Source: an uncultured Pseudoteredinibacter sp.
GTDB taxonomy: Bacteria > Pseudomonadota > Gammaproteobacteria > Pseudomonadales > Cellvibrionaceae
Direction of reading: 5' to 3'
NCBI RefSeq assembly: GCF_947502065.1
Contig: NZ_CANMYE010000005.1
Span: 327,601-391,600, forward strand
DNA: 64,000 nucleotides
The notes under the pieces are model-generated. The model searched no databases. It was not told where the DNA came from and worked only from the letters and a program-made list of their open reading frames with translations. Each line of letters opens with the position of its first letter. Position 1 is the stretch's first letter. This document shows, one piece after another, positions 8,651-17,044 of the stretch. The position numbers and the translations under genes were made by a program.

Positions 8651-9925
8651 ATGAAGCCCGAAACCATAGCATTGCACGGCGGATACGAAGGCGATCCAAC
8701 CACCAACTCAGCCACCACCCCAATTTACCAAACAACCTCATACACCTTCGACAGCACCCAACATGGTGCCGACTTATTCGACCTGAAGGTACCGGGTAAC
8801 ATCTACACCCGCATCATGAACCCAACCACCGACGTCCTAGAAAAACGCCTAGCGGCACTAGAAGGTGGAATTGGCGCATTGGCCGTAGCATCCGGCATGG
8901 CAGCCATCCGCTACGCCATCGAAGCGATCGCCGAAGTGGGCAGCAACATCGTAAGTACCTCACAGCTCTATGGTGGCACCTACAACCTATTTGCCCACAC
9001 CTTCCCACGCCAAGGAATCGAAACCCGATTCGTCGATGCCGACGACTTCGACGCAATAGCAGGCCTAATTGACGAAAACACCAAAGCACTGTTTTGCGAA
9101 TCCATCGGCAACCCAGCCGGTAACGTCGTAAACCTAAAGCGCTGGGCCGAAATTGCCGAAGCCCATGGCGTGCCACTGATTGTCGATAACACCGTAGCGA
9201 GCCCGAGCCTATGTCGCCCATTCGAGTTGGGCGCCCACATCGTTGTGCACTCATTAACCAAATATATTGGCGGTCACGGAACAACCATTGGTGGTGCCAT
9301 TATCGATTCTGGTAAATTTGATTGGGCCAAGCACAAAGATCGCTTTCCAGTCATGAACACACCTGATCCTTCATACCACGGCGTGGTTTATACCGAAGCC
9401 TTAGGCGAAGCCGCCTATATAGGACGCTGTCGTGTAGTGCCATTGCGTAACACCGGTGCAGCCATCTCCCCGCACAGCGCCTTCCTAATTATGCAAGGCC
9501 TAGAAACCCTATCTTTGCGTATGGAGCGTCACTGTGAAAACGCCCAAAAAGCAGCCGAGTTTTTACAGCAACACCCATCCGTAAGTTGGGTAAACTATGC
9601 TGGCCTAAGCGATAGCCCGCACCATGCAAACTGCCAAGAAATCTGCGGCGGTCGCGCATCAGGTATCCTTAGTTTTGGAATTAAAGGCGGAAGCGAAGCG
9701 GGCGGCAAATTTATCGATGCCCTGCAAATGATATTGCGCCTAGTAAACATTGGTGATGCCAAGTCCCTAGCTTGTCACCCAGCCAGCACCACACACCGCC
9801 AGCTATCTCCAGAAGAATTAAAATCGGCCGGCGTAAGTGAAGAAATGGTTCGCCTATCGATTGGTATCGAACATATCGATGATATTATTGCCGATATCGA
9901 TCAGGCTCTAAAAGCGGCCAGCTAA
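8651..9925 (+). CDS. metY: O-acetylhomoserine sulfhydrylase (MetY), PLP enzyme
   Basis: 424 residues of the Cys/Met-metabolism PLP-dependent family. The PLP lysine is in HSLTKYIGGHG (Lys about 204). The HGGYEGDP N-terminus, the NPTTDVLEKRLAALEGG block and the C-terminal CHPASTTHRQL segment are typical of O-acylhomoserine sulfhydrylases of about 425 residues rather than of cystathionine gamma-synthase (about 385). It would make homocysteine from O-acetylhomoserine and sulfide. A GGAG site 7 bases upstream supports the start. The acyltransferase metX lies about 18 kb away on the other strand. No SAM riboswitch was recognised upstream. MetZ (O-succinyl donor) is the main alternative. Confidence 0.85.
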   Translation: MKPETIALHGGYEGDPTTNSATTPIYQTTSYTFDSTQHGADLFDLKVPGNIYTRIMNPTTDVLEKRLAALEGGIGALAVASGMAAIRYAIEAIAEVGSNIVSTSQLYGGTYNLFAHTFPRQGIETRFVDADDFDAIAGLIDENTKALFCESIGNPAGNVVNLKRWAEIAEAHGVPLIVDNTVASPSLCRPFELGAHIVVHSLTKYIGGHGTTIGGAIIDSGKFDWAKHKDRFPVMNTPDPSYHGVVYTEALGEAAYIGRCRVVPLRNTGAAISPHSAFLIMQGLETLSLRMERHCENAQKAAEFLQQHPSVSWVNYAGLSDSPHHANCQEICGGRASGILSFGIKGGSEAGGKFIDALQMILRLVNIGDAKSLACHPASTTHRQLSPEELKSAGVSEEMVRLSIGIEHIDDIIADIDQALKAAS

Positions 9926-9969
9926 GCTAAACCGGCTAAAAGATAGCAAAACTGTTATATGGACATGTT

Positions 9970-11010
9970 ATGGAAAAACTGCAATCACTTTTAGCCGAAA
10001 TTCCAGGCTTGCTATTACCACTGCTGCCGCTCTTGGCGGTAGTGGCTTTTGCAAGCTTGGTTTTATATTACCTAAGTAAGAAAGGGCGCGAACCTTCAGA
10101 AGGTGCTCGTTATCGTAGCCAGTGGATGACACTGCTAGTGGTACTGGTTGCCTTATGTGCCGCTATCATCGTGCTGCCGGTAAGTGATAGCCTGCAAGGC
10201 AATCTTCTTACCATGCTGGGTTTATTACTCACCGCTATTATTACCTTATCTTCCACTACCATTGCAGCAAATGCGATGGCGGGCTTAATGATTCGCTCAT
10301 TAGAAAACTTTAAGCCAGGTGATTTTATTCAAGTGAATAATCACTTTGGTCGTGTTACCGAACAAGACTTATTTCATATCGAAATCCAAACTGAAGATCG
10401 TGATTTACTCACCTTACCTAATGTTTATGTGGCGGCTAACCCAGTAAAAGTGGTGCATGCCAGTGGCACAGTAGTAACTGCTGAAGTCACTTTAGGTTAT
10501 GAGCTTGATCATCATGATATAGAGAAGCTACTCAAGCAAGCCGCGGAAGATGCCGGTTTATCGGAACCCTTTGTCTATGTGATGGACTTAGGCGATTTTT
10601 CAGTGTGCTATCGCGTGGCTGGATTTCTAGAAAATGTGCGCACACTGCTTTCAGCGCGCAGCAAATTACGTCGCCATATGTTGGATAAGTTGCACGGTGC
10701 CGATGTAGAAATTGTATCGCCGAATTTTATGAATCAGCGTCAAGTCGCTGATCAAACTTTTATCCCTCAACCGCAATATCGCCCGAGGCTAGCTGAAGAG
10801 AAGGCGCCAGAAGCTATCGTTTTTGATAAAGCGGAAAAGGCTCAATCGCTGCAAGAACTAAAGGATGATTATGAAGAGCTTAAGCAAGAAGTTGCCAAGC
10901 TAGAGGCTGAGAAAGACACGGATAACAAAGCTAAGATTGAGAAGAAGCGCCGTAGTCAAAAAGCTATTCGCCTAATGATACAGCGCTTGGAAGAGCGCAA
11001 AGAGTCTTAA
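9970..11010 (+). CDS. Mechanosensitive ion channel, MscS family, with charged C-terminal coiled coil
   Basis: 346 residues with three N-terminal hydrophobic helices (about 8-34, 49-70, 77-100). The pore-lining/beta-domain region is represented by TTIAANAMAGLMIRSLENFKPGDFIQV and the following FGRVTEQDLFHIEIQTEDRD block, which belong to the MscS family. The last 80 residues are a highly charged coiled coil (KDDYEELKQEVAKLE and later) not found in the short classical MscS. It would release solutes on hypo-osmotic shock. It sits 45 bases after metY and meets the convergent nhaD with a 4-base gap. Confidence 0.8.
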   Translation: MEKLQSLLAEIPGLLLPLLPLLAVVAFASLVLYYLSKKGREPSEGARYRSQWMTLLVVLVALCAAIIVLPVSDSLQGNLLTMLGLLLTAIITLSSTTIAANAMAGLMIRSLENFKPGDFIQVNNHFGRVTEQDLFHIEIQTEDRDLLTLPNVYVAANPVKVVHASGTVVTAEVTLGYELDHHDIEKLLKQAAEDAGLSEPFVYVMDLGDFSVCYRVAGFLENVRTLLSARSKLRRHMLDKLHGADVEIVSPNFMNQRQVADQTFIPQPQYRPRLAEEKAPEAIVFDKAEKAQSLQELKDDYEELKQEVAKLEAEKDTDNKAKIEKKRRSQKAIRLMIQRLEERKES

Positions 11011-11014
11011 GTTC

Positions 11015-12262
11015 TTATAGCTTTAATAAATTGGCCAGTAATAAAGTCATTGCGTAGCCTGCAGTATAGGCAATGGCCAAGGCTGGAAAGTAACGTAGAT
11101 AACTGACAAAACTCAAACTCTGCACTTTACTCATGGCAATAATTCCTGCAGCAGATCCAATTGCTAGCAGGGAACCACCCACGCCGACCGCATAGGTTAA
11201 GCCCAGCCAGTTCTCAGTGCTCAACTCAGGTGATGCTTTCAAAAGTGCAGCAGTCAACGGCACATTATCCAACAGGGCTGAGCCAGCACCAGCTACATAA
11301 TTGGCGTAGTGAGGGTCAAACTCGCGATAAAGTTGGGCCAAATCTTTTAGCACGCCAACTTCTTGCAGCATTCCAACTAATAATAAGATACCTAAGAAGA
11401 ACAGCAGGGTGTCGTATTCGATCTCTCGGATATATTCCAAAATACGAGTCTGCTCAGCATCAGTTTTGATGCTGCGGCCAACTAAAAACATAAGCGAGAG
11501 GCCGCTAAGAAACGTCAGCACTGGCGGTACGCCATAAAATAAATTCAGCAGCATAGTTGCACCAATCGTGGCGAAGAATATGGCGGCAATAACGATGTCG
11601 ATATTGTGAAAGCTGGCCGCTACCGGGCTGGCAGAAACACGACCCTTAGCTCCAATGCTCAAAAGCATCGCCAGCAATAAAACGCTTAAGCTCGCGGGCA
11701 GCAACAGAGTAATAAGCTGCTGCATACTTAAGTGGCCATCAAGAAAGATCATTAGTGTGGTCACATCGCCGGTAATTAATGCCACGCCACCAGAGTTCAC
11801 AGAGAATACCACCAGAGCGGCTAATTTGATTTGCTGTTTGGCTTCGAGCTTAAAGGCTTGCAATAAACCAAGACTGACCAAAGTGGCCGTTACATTATCG
11901 CAGATGGCTGAGAGCAGCAGCGCAAATAAAGCCACGATAAACATCAAGGCTCGTAGACTTAATTCTTGGGGCACAATCTTTTGCACCACGTTTTGAATTA
12001 AACCCTTGGCGTTTAGGTAGGCCACAAAGGTCATGGTGGACATTAAAAACAACCACAGCGTGGCTATTTCTAGCAGGTTTTCATTGAGCTGTTCTTGAAC
12101 TTGATGGGAAGCTTCTTTTGAATCAGCTGCAATGAATAAAATCAGCCAAGAAAGGCAGCCAAAAAACAAAGTGGTTTTGGCTTTGTTAACGTGAATAACT
12201 TCTTCAAATACAATGCCCAATAGGGCAAGCAGGGCAAGTGCCAGCAGGCAATACTCCAGCAT
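11015..12262 (-). CDS. nhaD: NhaD-type Na+/H+ antiporter
   Basis: 415 residues, about eleven hydrophobic helices, with NhaD/ArsB-superfamily blocks: FEEVIHVNKAKTTLFFG near the N-terminus, LSAICDNVTATLVSLGLL, INSGG-like VNSGGVALITGDVTTLMIF and SALLDNVPLTAALLKASPE. The two Asp-Asn motifs (CDN and LDN) are the ion-binding positions expected for the family. It exchanges cytoplasmic Na+ or Li+ for external H+, which fits a marine organism. It is transcribed alone from the minus strand, towards the MscS-type gene. Confidence 0.87.
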   Translation of the reverse strand: MLEYCLLALALLALLGIVFEEVIHVNKAKTTLFFGCLSWLILFIAADSKEASHQVQEQLNENLLEIATLWLFLMSTMTFVAYLNAKGLIQNVVQKIVPQELSLRALMFIVALFALLLSAICDNVTATLVSLGLLQAFKLEAKQQIKLAALVVFSVNSGGVALITGDVTTLMIFLDGHLSMQQLITLLLPASLSVLLLAMLLSIGAKGRVSASPVAASFHNIDIVIAAIFFATIGATMLLNLFYGVPPVLTFLSGLSLMFLVGRSIKTDAEQTRILEYIREIEYDTLLFFLGILLLVGMLQEVGVLKDLAQLYREFDPHYANYVAGAGSALLDNVPLTAALLKASPELSTENWLGLTYAVGVGGSLLAIGSAAGIIAMSKVQSLSFVSYLRYFPALAIAYTAGYAMTLLLANLLKL

Positions 12263-12431
12263 GTCGATCTCTCAATAGTCGGTGGAACGGGGGAGGTGTT
12301 TATAGACTATTGTTGTACCTCGGCTGGCGCGCATAAGACCACAGATTGAAGAGGGGCGCAATTACCTATTTGTAGTGCCTGTTGATGTTTAGCATTTTGA
12401 ATCTGGTTGTGAAAGTAAGTGACTTCGATCC

Positions 12432-12586
12432 GCAACTTGTGTGTTGGGTATGCTTTGCTCCACGAGTGGCGGCCTTCCAGGATACCCTCGTTCCCAAAAA
12501 AGCCAAGCAAAAAGACGCTTGTCTTTTTTACTCAGTCGGCGCTCACTCTTTATTGTTCCGCAAAGCACACCCAACACACAAGCTGC
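12432..12586. repeat. Second long palindromic intergenic element, MITE-like
   Basis: Arms at 12436-12457 and 12561-12582 are 22-base inverted copies with one mismatch; pairing continues outward over GCA/TGC after one mismatch. The interior holds a second hairpin, 12496-12508 with 12517-12529 (12 of 13 pairs, A-run opposite T-run). The total is about 155 bp. Short open frames cross it on both strands, but none looks like a protein. It occupies the middle of the 447-base gap between nhaD and the mscS gene; the remainder of the gap holds only presumed nhaD promoter DNA, where no clear -35/-10 was found. Confidence 0.7.
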
Positions 12587-12709
12587 TCAGAAAGGCAGTA
12601 TTAGCGTCGATAGGTGGATTTGCAAAGAGGCTTTTAACGAAGAATGGAAAAATATGAGGGAGATAAAGGGGGAAAGAAGAGGGCTGCAAATACAGCCCCC
12701 GGATAATAC

Positions 12710-13507
12710 TTAGTCTACCTTGTGCAAATGTACATCTTGCTGTGGGTATGGGATAGAGATCTTCTTCGCATCGAAGGTCTTCTTCACGGTTTCCTGCATA
12801 GCAAAGAACACGCCCCAGTAGTCAGCAGAGTTCACCCAAACACGAACGGTGAAGTTCACGGAGCTATCAGCCAACTCAGCAACCACAATCAAATGGGCTG
12901 GATCTTTCAAGATACGATCATCGGCAGCAATGATTTCTTCTAGGGCATCGCGGGCGGCATCGATGTCGTCGTCGTAGCCAATACCAAAGCTCATGTCCAC
13001 ACGGCGAGTGTCTTCGGTGGAGTAGTTAGTGATGCTGCCATTTGAGATTGGGCCATTAGGAATAATGATGGTCTTGTTGTCGCCAGTCTTCATTACGGTA
13101 TTGAAGATCTGAATAGACTGAACCACACCAGCATGGCCTTGGGCTTCAATAAAATCGCCAACCTTATAAGGCTTGAACAAAATGAGTAGTACGCCACCAG
13201 CGAAGTTAGAAAGACTACCTTGCAAAGCCAAACCCACGGCCAAGCCAGCAGCACCCAAAACAGCAACAAAAGAGGTTGTCGCAATGCCTACCATAGAAGC
13301 CACGCTGATGATCAACAGGGCTTTCAAACCGATACCGATAATGCTGCTCAAAAAGCGCTGTAAGGTGACGTCTAGCTCATTTTTCTCCATGGTTTTAAGG
13401 CTAAGGTTTACCACCTTACCTATCAACCACCAGCCAATAACAAGAACAACGATCGCCATACCCACTTGCGGGGCCCAGGCAGAAACAAACTCGGAAACAG
13501 CGTCCAT
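12710..13507 (-). CDS. mscS: Small-conductance mechanosensitive channel MscS
   Basis: 265 residues, close to the 286 of E. coli MscS. Three N-terminal helices are followed by the Gly/Ala-rich pore helix (VLGAAGLAVGLALQGSLSN) and the beta-domain signature KPYKVGDFIEAQG, then NGPISNGSITNYS. It opens under membrane tension to release solutes. An AGGAG site 5 bases before the start supports position 13507. It is the second MscS-type gene in 4 kb; unlike the one at 9970 it has the standard short C-terminus. Confidence 0.92.
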   Translation of the reverse strand: MDAVSEFVSAWAPQVGMAIVVLVIGWWLIGKVVNLSLKTMEKNELDVTLQRFLSSIIGIGLKALLIISVASMVGIATTSFVAVLGAAGLAVGLALQGSLSNFAGGVLLILFKPYKVGDFIEAQGHAGVVQSIQIFNTVMKTGDNKTIIIPNGPISNGSITNYSTEDTRRVDMSFGIGYDDDIDAARDALEEIIAADDRILKDPAHLIVVAELADSSVNFTVRVWVNSADYWGVFFAMQETVKKTFDAKKISIPYPQQDVHLHKVD

Positions 13508-13599
13508 AAAAATCTCCTAAAATGGTCAAACAAAATGCACCGAATCTCTAGCATAGCGCTAACTTAATAGCCTAGCTAGGTTTGCGGGGGAGTATATGG

Positions 13600-13632
13600 A
13601 AAAAGTCTGTACCCAAGCTTAAGCTTGGGTAC
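13600..13632 (-). terminator. Perfect palindrome and T-run ending the folX-folE operon
   Basis: The 24 bases 13609-13632 are a perfect palindrome (half-site GTACCCAAGCTT). Read on the minus strand it forms a strong stem followed within a few bases by five T (13600-13604 in complement). It lies about 35 bases beyond the folE stop. Confidence 0.6.
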
Positions 13633-13666
13633 TTATTAGGGTGAGAACTTAGGAGGAAGAGCTATC

Positions 13667-14344
13667 TTATTTGCTCAGAAATTCAGCACGGTAGCCAGTG
13701 TCGTTCTTAAAACAGCCGCCCAAGGCCAAGGTGCTAGTTTGTGAACTGCTATCCATCACGCCGCGAGATTTTACGCAGTAGTGAGTGGCTTGCATGCTCA
13801 CGGCAACATTGTCTGTTTCGAGTAGAGTTTGTAGGGCCAATAGAACTTGCTGAGTTAAGCGCTCTTGAACCTGGGGGCGCTTGGCAAAGAAACGTACAAT
13901 ACGATTGATCTTAGAAAGGCCGATAATCTTCTTGTTGGGGATGTAAGCGACCTTGGCTGTCCCATCGATAGTTACAAAGTGATGCTCACAAGTGCTGGTC
14001 ATATCGATATCACTGACCTTGATCATCTCGTCCACAGCCATCTTGTTTTCGATCAGCGCAATCTTAGGGAAGCTGCTGTAATCCAAGCCAGAAAAAATCT
14101 CATGGACATACATCTTAGCGATACGATGCGGGGTTTCGGCAAGGCTGTCATCGCTTAAATCGAGTCCAAGTGTACTGATAACCTCTTCCATAAGCCCTTG
14201 AATTCGAAGGTACTTTTCTTCGTTGCTTAACTGGTTGTCTAGCATGGGCGTCTCAAGGCCTGCTGCCACTAAGGCGGCCTTTACGCGCTGAGCTTCTGTG
14301 CTGATACTATCGTCTTTTTTAATGGGTGATATCGCTTTGTTCAT
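13667..14344 (-). CDS. folE: GTP cyclohydrolase I
   Basis: 225 residues, similar in length and sequence to E. coli FolE. It has [15 protein letters not shown], the zinc-binding [28 protein letters not shown] and the late zinc Cys in [11 protein letters not shown]. It converts GTP to dihydroneopterin triphosphate, the first step to tetrahydrofolate or pterins. It starts 8 bases after folX, and both are read leftwards with folX first. TTAGGA upstream of the ATG is the ribosome-binding site. This is type IA, zinc-dependent, not FolE2. Confidence 0.95.
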   Translation of the reverse strand: MNKAISPIKKDDSISTEAQRVKAALVAAGLETPMLDNQLSNEEKYLRIQGLMEEVISTLGLDLSDDSLAETPHRIAKMYVHEIFSGLDYSSFPKIALIENKMAVDEMIKVSDIDMTSTCEHHFVTIDGTAKVAYIPNKKIIGLSKINRIVRFFAKRPQVQERLTQQVLLALQTLLETDNVAVSMQATHYCVKSRGVMDSSSQTSTLALGGCFKNDTGYRAEFLSK

Positions 14345-14352
14345 GGTGTTTC

Positions 14353-14718
14353 CTAAGGTCTATGGTAGCACAAGCTTAGGGCCACCGAATCGGCGAAGCG
14401 CAAAGCGTGGGGTTTATCGATGCAGACTTCAGCATAATCTATGCTGGGGTGCTCACTGCATAATTCCAGTACATCACTAACGAGCTTTTCGAGCAACAAA
14501 AACTGACCCTGCTCCACATGTTGGATTATCGCTTTGCAGATAGTTTTGTAGTTAAGAGCGCTATCGACATCATCACTGGCAATGGCTGAGTTGGCTTGGT
14601 AGTGAATCTCAGCATTGATCACTACGTCTTGATGTTTTTCCCGTTCCTCGGGGTTAAATCCAATTAGTGTGCGTAATCGTAAATTGCGGATATGTATTTT
14701 GGCTAAACGTGTAGTCAT
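14353..14718 (-). CDS. folX: Dihydroneopterin triphosphate 2'-epimerase FolX
   Basis: 121 residues from the ATG at 14718; an AAGGA site sits 5 bases upstream of it, which makes it preferable to a longer reading starting at 14733. [38 protein letters not shown] and [12 protein letters not shown] match E. coli FolX closely, and the [13 protein letters not shown] ending distinguishes it from the aldolase FolB. It epimerises dihydroneopterin triphosphate to the monapterin form, using the product of FolE encoded directly downstream. That pairing supports a tetrahydromonapterin branch. Confidence 0.88.
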   Translation of the reverse strand: MTTRLAKIHIRNLRLRTLIGFNPEEREKHQDVVINAEIHYQANSAIASDDVDSALNYKTICKAIIQHVEQGQFLLLEKLVSDVLELCSEHPSIDYAEVCIDKPHALRFADSVALSLCYHRP

Positions 14719-14838
14719 TGTTTTCCTTATCATAAGCCCTAGAGCTTTTTACGTTTTGCGGCGCACATTATTCAGAGGTGCCCAAGTAGCCTAACTTTTA
14801 TACCCACTCAGCTAATGGGGCTTTGCGATTACGAATAC

Positions 14839-14862
14839 AAAAACGGCACCAATAAAGGTGCC
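14839..14862 (-). terminator. Rho-independent terminator downstream of rho
   Basis: CGGCACC (14844-14850) and GGTGCCG (14856-14862) form a perfect 7-bp stem with a 5-base loop. On the minus strand it is followed by TTTTTG. It lies about 28 bases after the rho stop. Confidence 0.8.
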
Positions 14863-14889
14863 GCTCGTTCGCTACTTAAAGATAAACGC

Positions 14890-16149
14890 TTATTTGCGCT
14901 TCATCGATAAGAAGAATTCATCGTTGGTCTTAAAGTCTTTCAGACGATCAACCAAGAATTCAGTTGCCGCAATGTCTTCCATATCGTGTAACAGTTTACG
15001 CAATATCCACACGCGCTGCATCTCGTCTTCTTTCATCAGCAAGTCTTCACGACGGGTGCCAGAGCGACGCACATTGATCGCGGGGTAAACGCGCTTTTCG
15101 GCCACTTTACGATCCAAGTGCAATTCCTGGTTACCCGTACCTTTAAACTCTTCGTAAATAACTTCGTCCATTTTTGAGCCGGTATCGATCAAAGCGGTAG
15201 CGACGATAGACAAGCTGCCACCTTCTTCGATGTTACGTGCAGCACCAAAGAAACGCTTTGGACGCTCAAGAGCGTGGGCATCAACACCACCGGTAAGAAC
15301 CTTACCAGAGCTTGGAATTACAGTATTGTAAGCACGAGCTAGACGAGTAATGGAGTCCAATAGGATCACTACGTCTTTTTTGTGCTCTACCAGGCGCTTG
15401 GCCTTTTCGATCACCATTTCGGCAACCTGTACGTGACGCGAAGGTGGCTCATCAAAGGTAGAGGCAACCACTTCGCCGCGAACAGATCGCTGCATCTCGG
15501 TTACTTCTTCCGGGCGCTCATCGATCAATAGAACAATCAAGTGTACTTCTGGATTGTTGCGGGTAATCGCCTGAGCAATGTTTTGCATCATGATGGTTTT
15601 ACCGGCCTTAGGTGGCGCAACAATTAAGCCACGTTGACCTTTACCGATTGGCGCAACCAAATCGATGATTCGACCGGTTAAATCTTCAGTAGAACCATTA
15701 CCGGCTTCCAGTGGTAAGCGGTCATCTGGGAAAAGCGGGGTAAGGTTTTCAAACAGAATTTTATTTTTGGTGTTCTCAGGCTTATCAAAGTTGATCTGGC
15801 CTACTTTTAACAAAGCAAAATAACGCTCGCCTTCCTTAGGTGGGCGAATTTTACCGGCAATGGTGTCACCGGTGCGTAAGTTAAAGCGACGAATTTGGCT
15901 TGGAGATACATAGATATCATCGGGGCCGGCCAAGTAAGAAGAGTCTGCGGAGCGCAGGAAACCGAAACCATCTTGTAGGATCTCAAGTACGCCGTCGCCG
16001 TAAATATCTTCACCGCTTTTGGCGTGGCGTTTAAGAATGTTAAAAATAATGTCCTGCTTACGTGAGCGACCCACATTGTCTAGGCCGACTTCTTTGGCAA
16101 TATTAAGCAGTTCTTCAATAGGTTTGGTTTTTAGGTCTGTTAAATTCAT
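14890..16149 (-). CDS. rho: Transcription termination factor Rho
   Basis: 419 residues, exactly the E. coli length. N-terminal RNA-binding domain with GFGFLRS and [14 protein letters not shown]-loop [11 protein letters not shown]; Walker B region [17 protein letters not shown]; and the Q/R-loop area with RLARAYNTV. It is a hexameric RNA-dependent ATPase that ends transcription. trxA lies upstream on the same strand with a 386-base gap, a spacing that suits the long autoregulated leader known for rho. Immediately upstream of the ATG the ribosome-binding site is weak. Confidence 0.97.
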   Translation of the reverse strand: MNLTDLKTKPIEELLNIAKEVGLDNVGRSRKQDIIFNILKRHAKSGEDIYGDGVLEILQDGFGFLRSADSSYLAGPDDIYVSPSQIRRFNLRTGDTIAGKIRPPKEGERYFALLKVGQINFDKPENTKNKILFENLTPLFPDDRLPLEAGNGSTEDLTGRIIDLVAPIGKGQRGLIVAPPKAGKTIMMQNIAQAITRNNPEVHLIVLLIDERPEEVTEMQRSVRGEVVASTFDEPPSRHVQVAEMVIEKAKRLVEHKKDVVILLDSITRLARAYNTVIPSSGKVLTGGVDAHALERPKRFFGAARNIEEGGSLSIVATALIDTGSKMDEVIYEEFKGTGNQELHLDRKVAEKRVYPAINVRRSGTRREDLLMKEDEMQRVWILRKLLHDMEDIAATEFLVDRLKDFKTNDEFFLSMKRK

Positions 16150-16535
16150 AGAATTAGAATTGGAAAATTTGGCCGGGAAGGAATGGCCAGTGGTGAGTGA
16201 ACGTTATGTTTAGATCAATATAACTGTAAATTTTAACCTTCGAGCTAAGTAGCAACTCAAAATTAAGGAAATTTGATTGCAGGCTTTGGCGCTTATTGTT
16301 GGCTTTGCCGCTACCCGCTAGCGCAGGCCTTCTGGGGGCAATGGCAAAATCTACCTAGTCAGCACAGAAATATCGAAAGGAACAATAGCAATTGCTAAGT
16401 TGATTCTAATGGATAGCTGTGGAGATTAATCTATTGGGAAGATTAGCCGCGAAACGCGCTTAACTGACTGGATTATAGCGTACTTTTTACACCATGCAAG
16501 GCTTGGGCGGCCAAGAAGGCCGCCATTTGCCCAAT
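16150..16535 (-). other. Long leader between trxA and rho
   Basis: 386 bases without a convincing gene. In gammaproteobacteria rho is autoregulated through its leader, so this stretch probably carries the rho promoter and Rho-sensitive leader; this is inferred from position, and no motif was pinned down. A hairpin at its upstream end (16506-16524) is listed separately. Confidence 0.4.
16506..16524 (-). terminator. GC-rich hairpin after trxA
   Basis: GGCGGCC and GGCCGCC form a perfect 7-bp stem with a 5-base loop, 12 bases after the trxA stop. It lacks a following U-run, so termination may be partial and allow read-through into rho. Confidence 0.45.
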
Positions 16536-16859
16536 TTATAGGCTGCTATCGATGAACTCAACCAATTGAGTCTTAGATAGGGCGCCAACCTTCATGGCGT
16601 CCATATTGCCGCCCTTGAAGATCATTAAGGTTGGAATGCCGCGGATGTTGAACTTGGCAGGGGTTTCTTTGTTGCCATCAACGTCCATTTTGCAGATCTT
16701 GATCTTGTCGCCGTAATCGCTGGCAAGCTCATCCAGTACTGGAGCGATCATTTTACAAGGGCCGCACCATTCTGCCCAAAAATCAACCAGTACAGGGCCT
16801 TCGGCTTGTAAAACGTCAGCTTCGAAGCTGCTATCGGTTACGTGAACAATGCTACTCAT
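16536..16859 (-). CDS. trxA: Thioredoxin 1
   Basis: 107 residues from the ATG at 16859, preceded by GGAG 6 bases upstream; an in-frame start 13 codons earlier lacks such a site and would add a non-thioredoxin tail. The redox motif WCGPC (Cys 32 and Cys 35) lies in [16 protein letters not shown], and the cis-proline loop is in [12 protein letters not shown]. It is the general cytoplasmic disulfide reductant fed by thioredoxin reductase. Position next to rho is conserved in Pseudomonas and relatives. Confidence 0.96.
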   Translation of the reverse strand: MSSIVHVTDSSFEADVLQAEGPVLVDFWAEWCGPCKMIAPVLDELASDYGDKIKICKMDVDGNKETPAKFNIRGIPTLMIFKGGNMDAMKVGALSKTQLVEFIDSSL

Positions 16860-17044
16860 GGGTATTCTCCAGAATGTCAGGCGGCAGCTGACTGCCAAAA
16901 AAATTTAGCGTAATGATAAGGACTGGCTGGCTGTGAGACAAGGGCTGTAAGCGTCCTGCTGAGTCAATTGCGGCATAAGCTTAGTTCTTGCGCCGCAATA
17001 TTGCCGATGATTGGCAAAATGCCCATTGGCCAAATAAGGCCACC

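Noticed and set aside
12307..12713. Several short overlapping open frames between nhaD and mscS on both strands
   Set aside because: They cross the palindromic element, overlap each other in different frames and show no protein-like composition or ribosome-binding sites.
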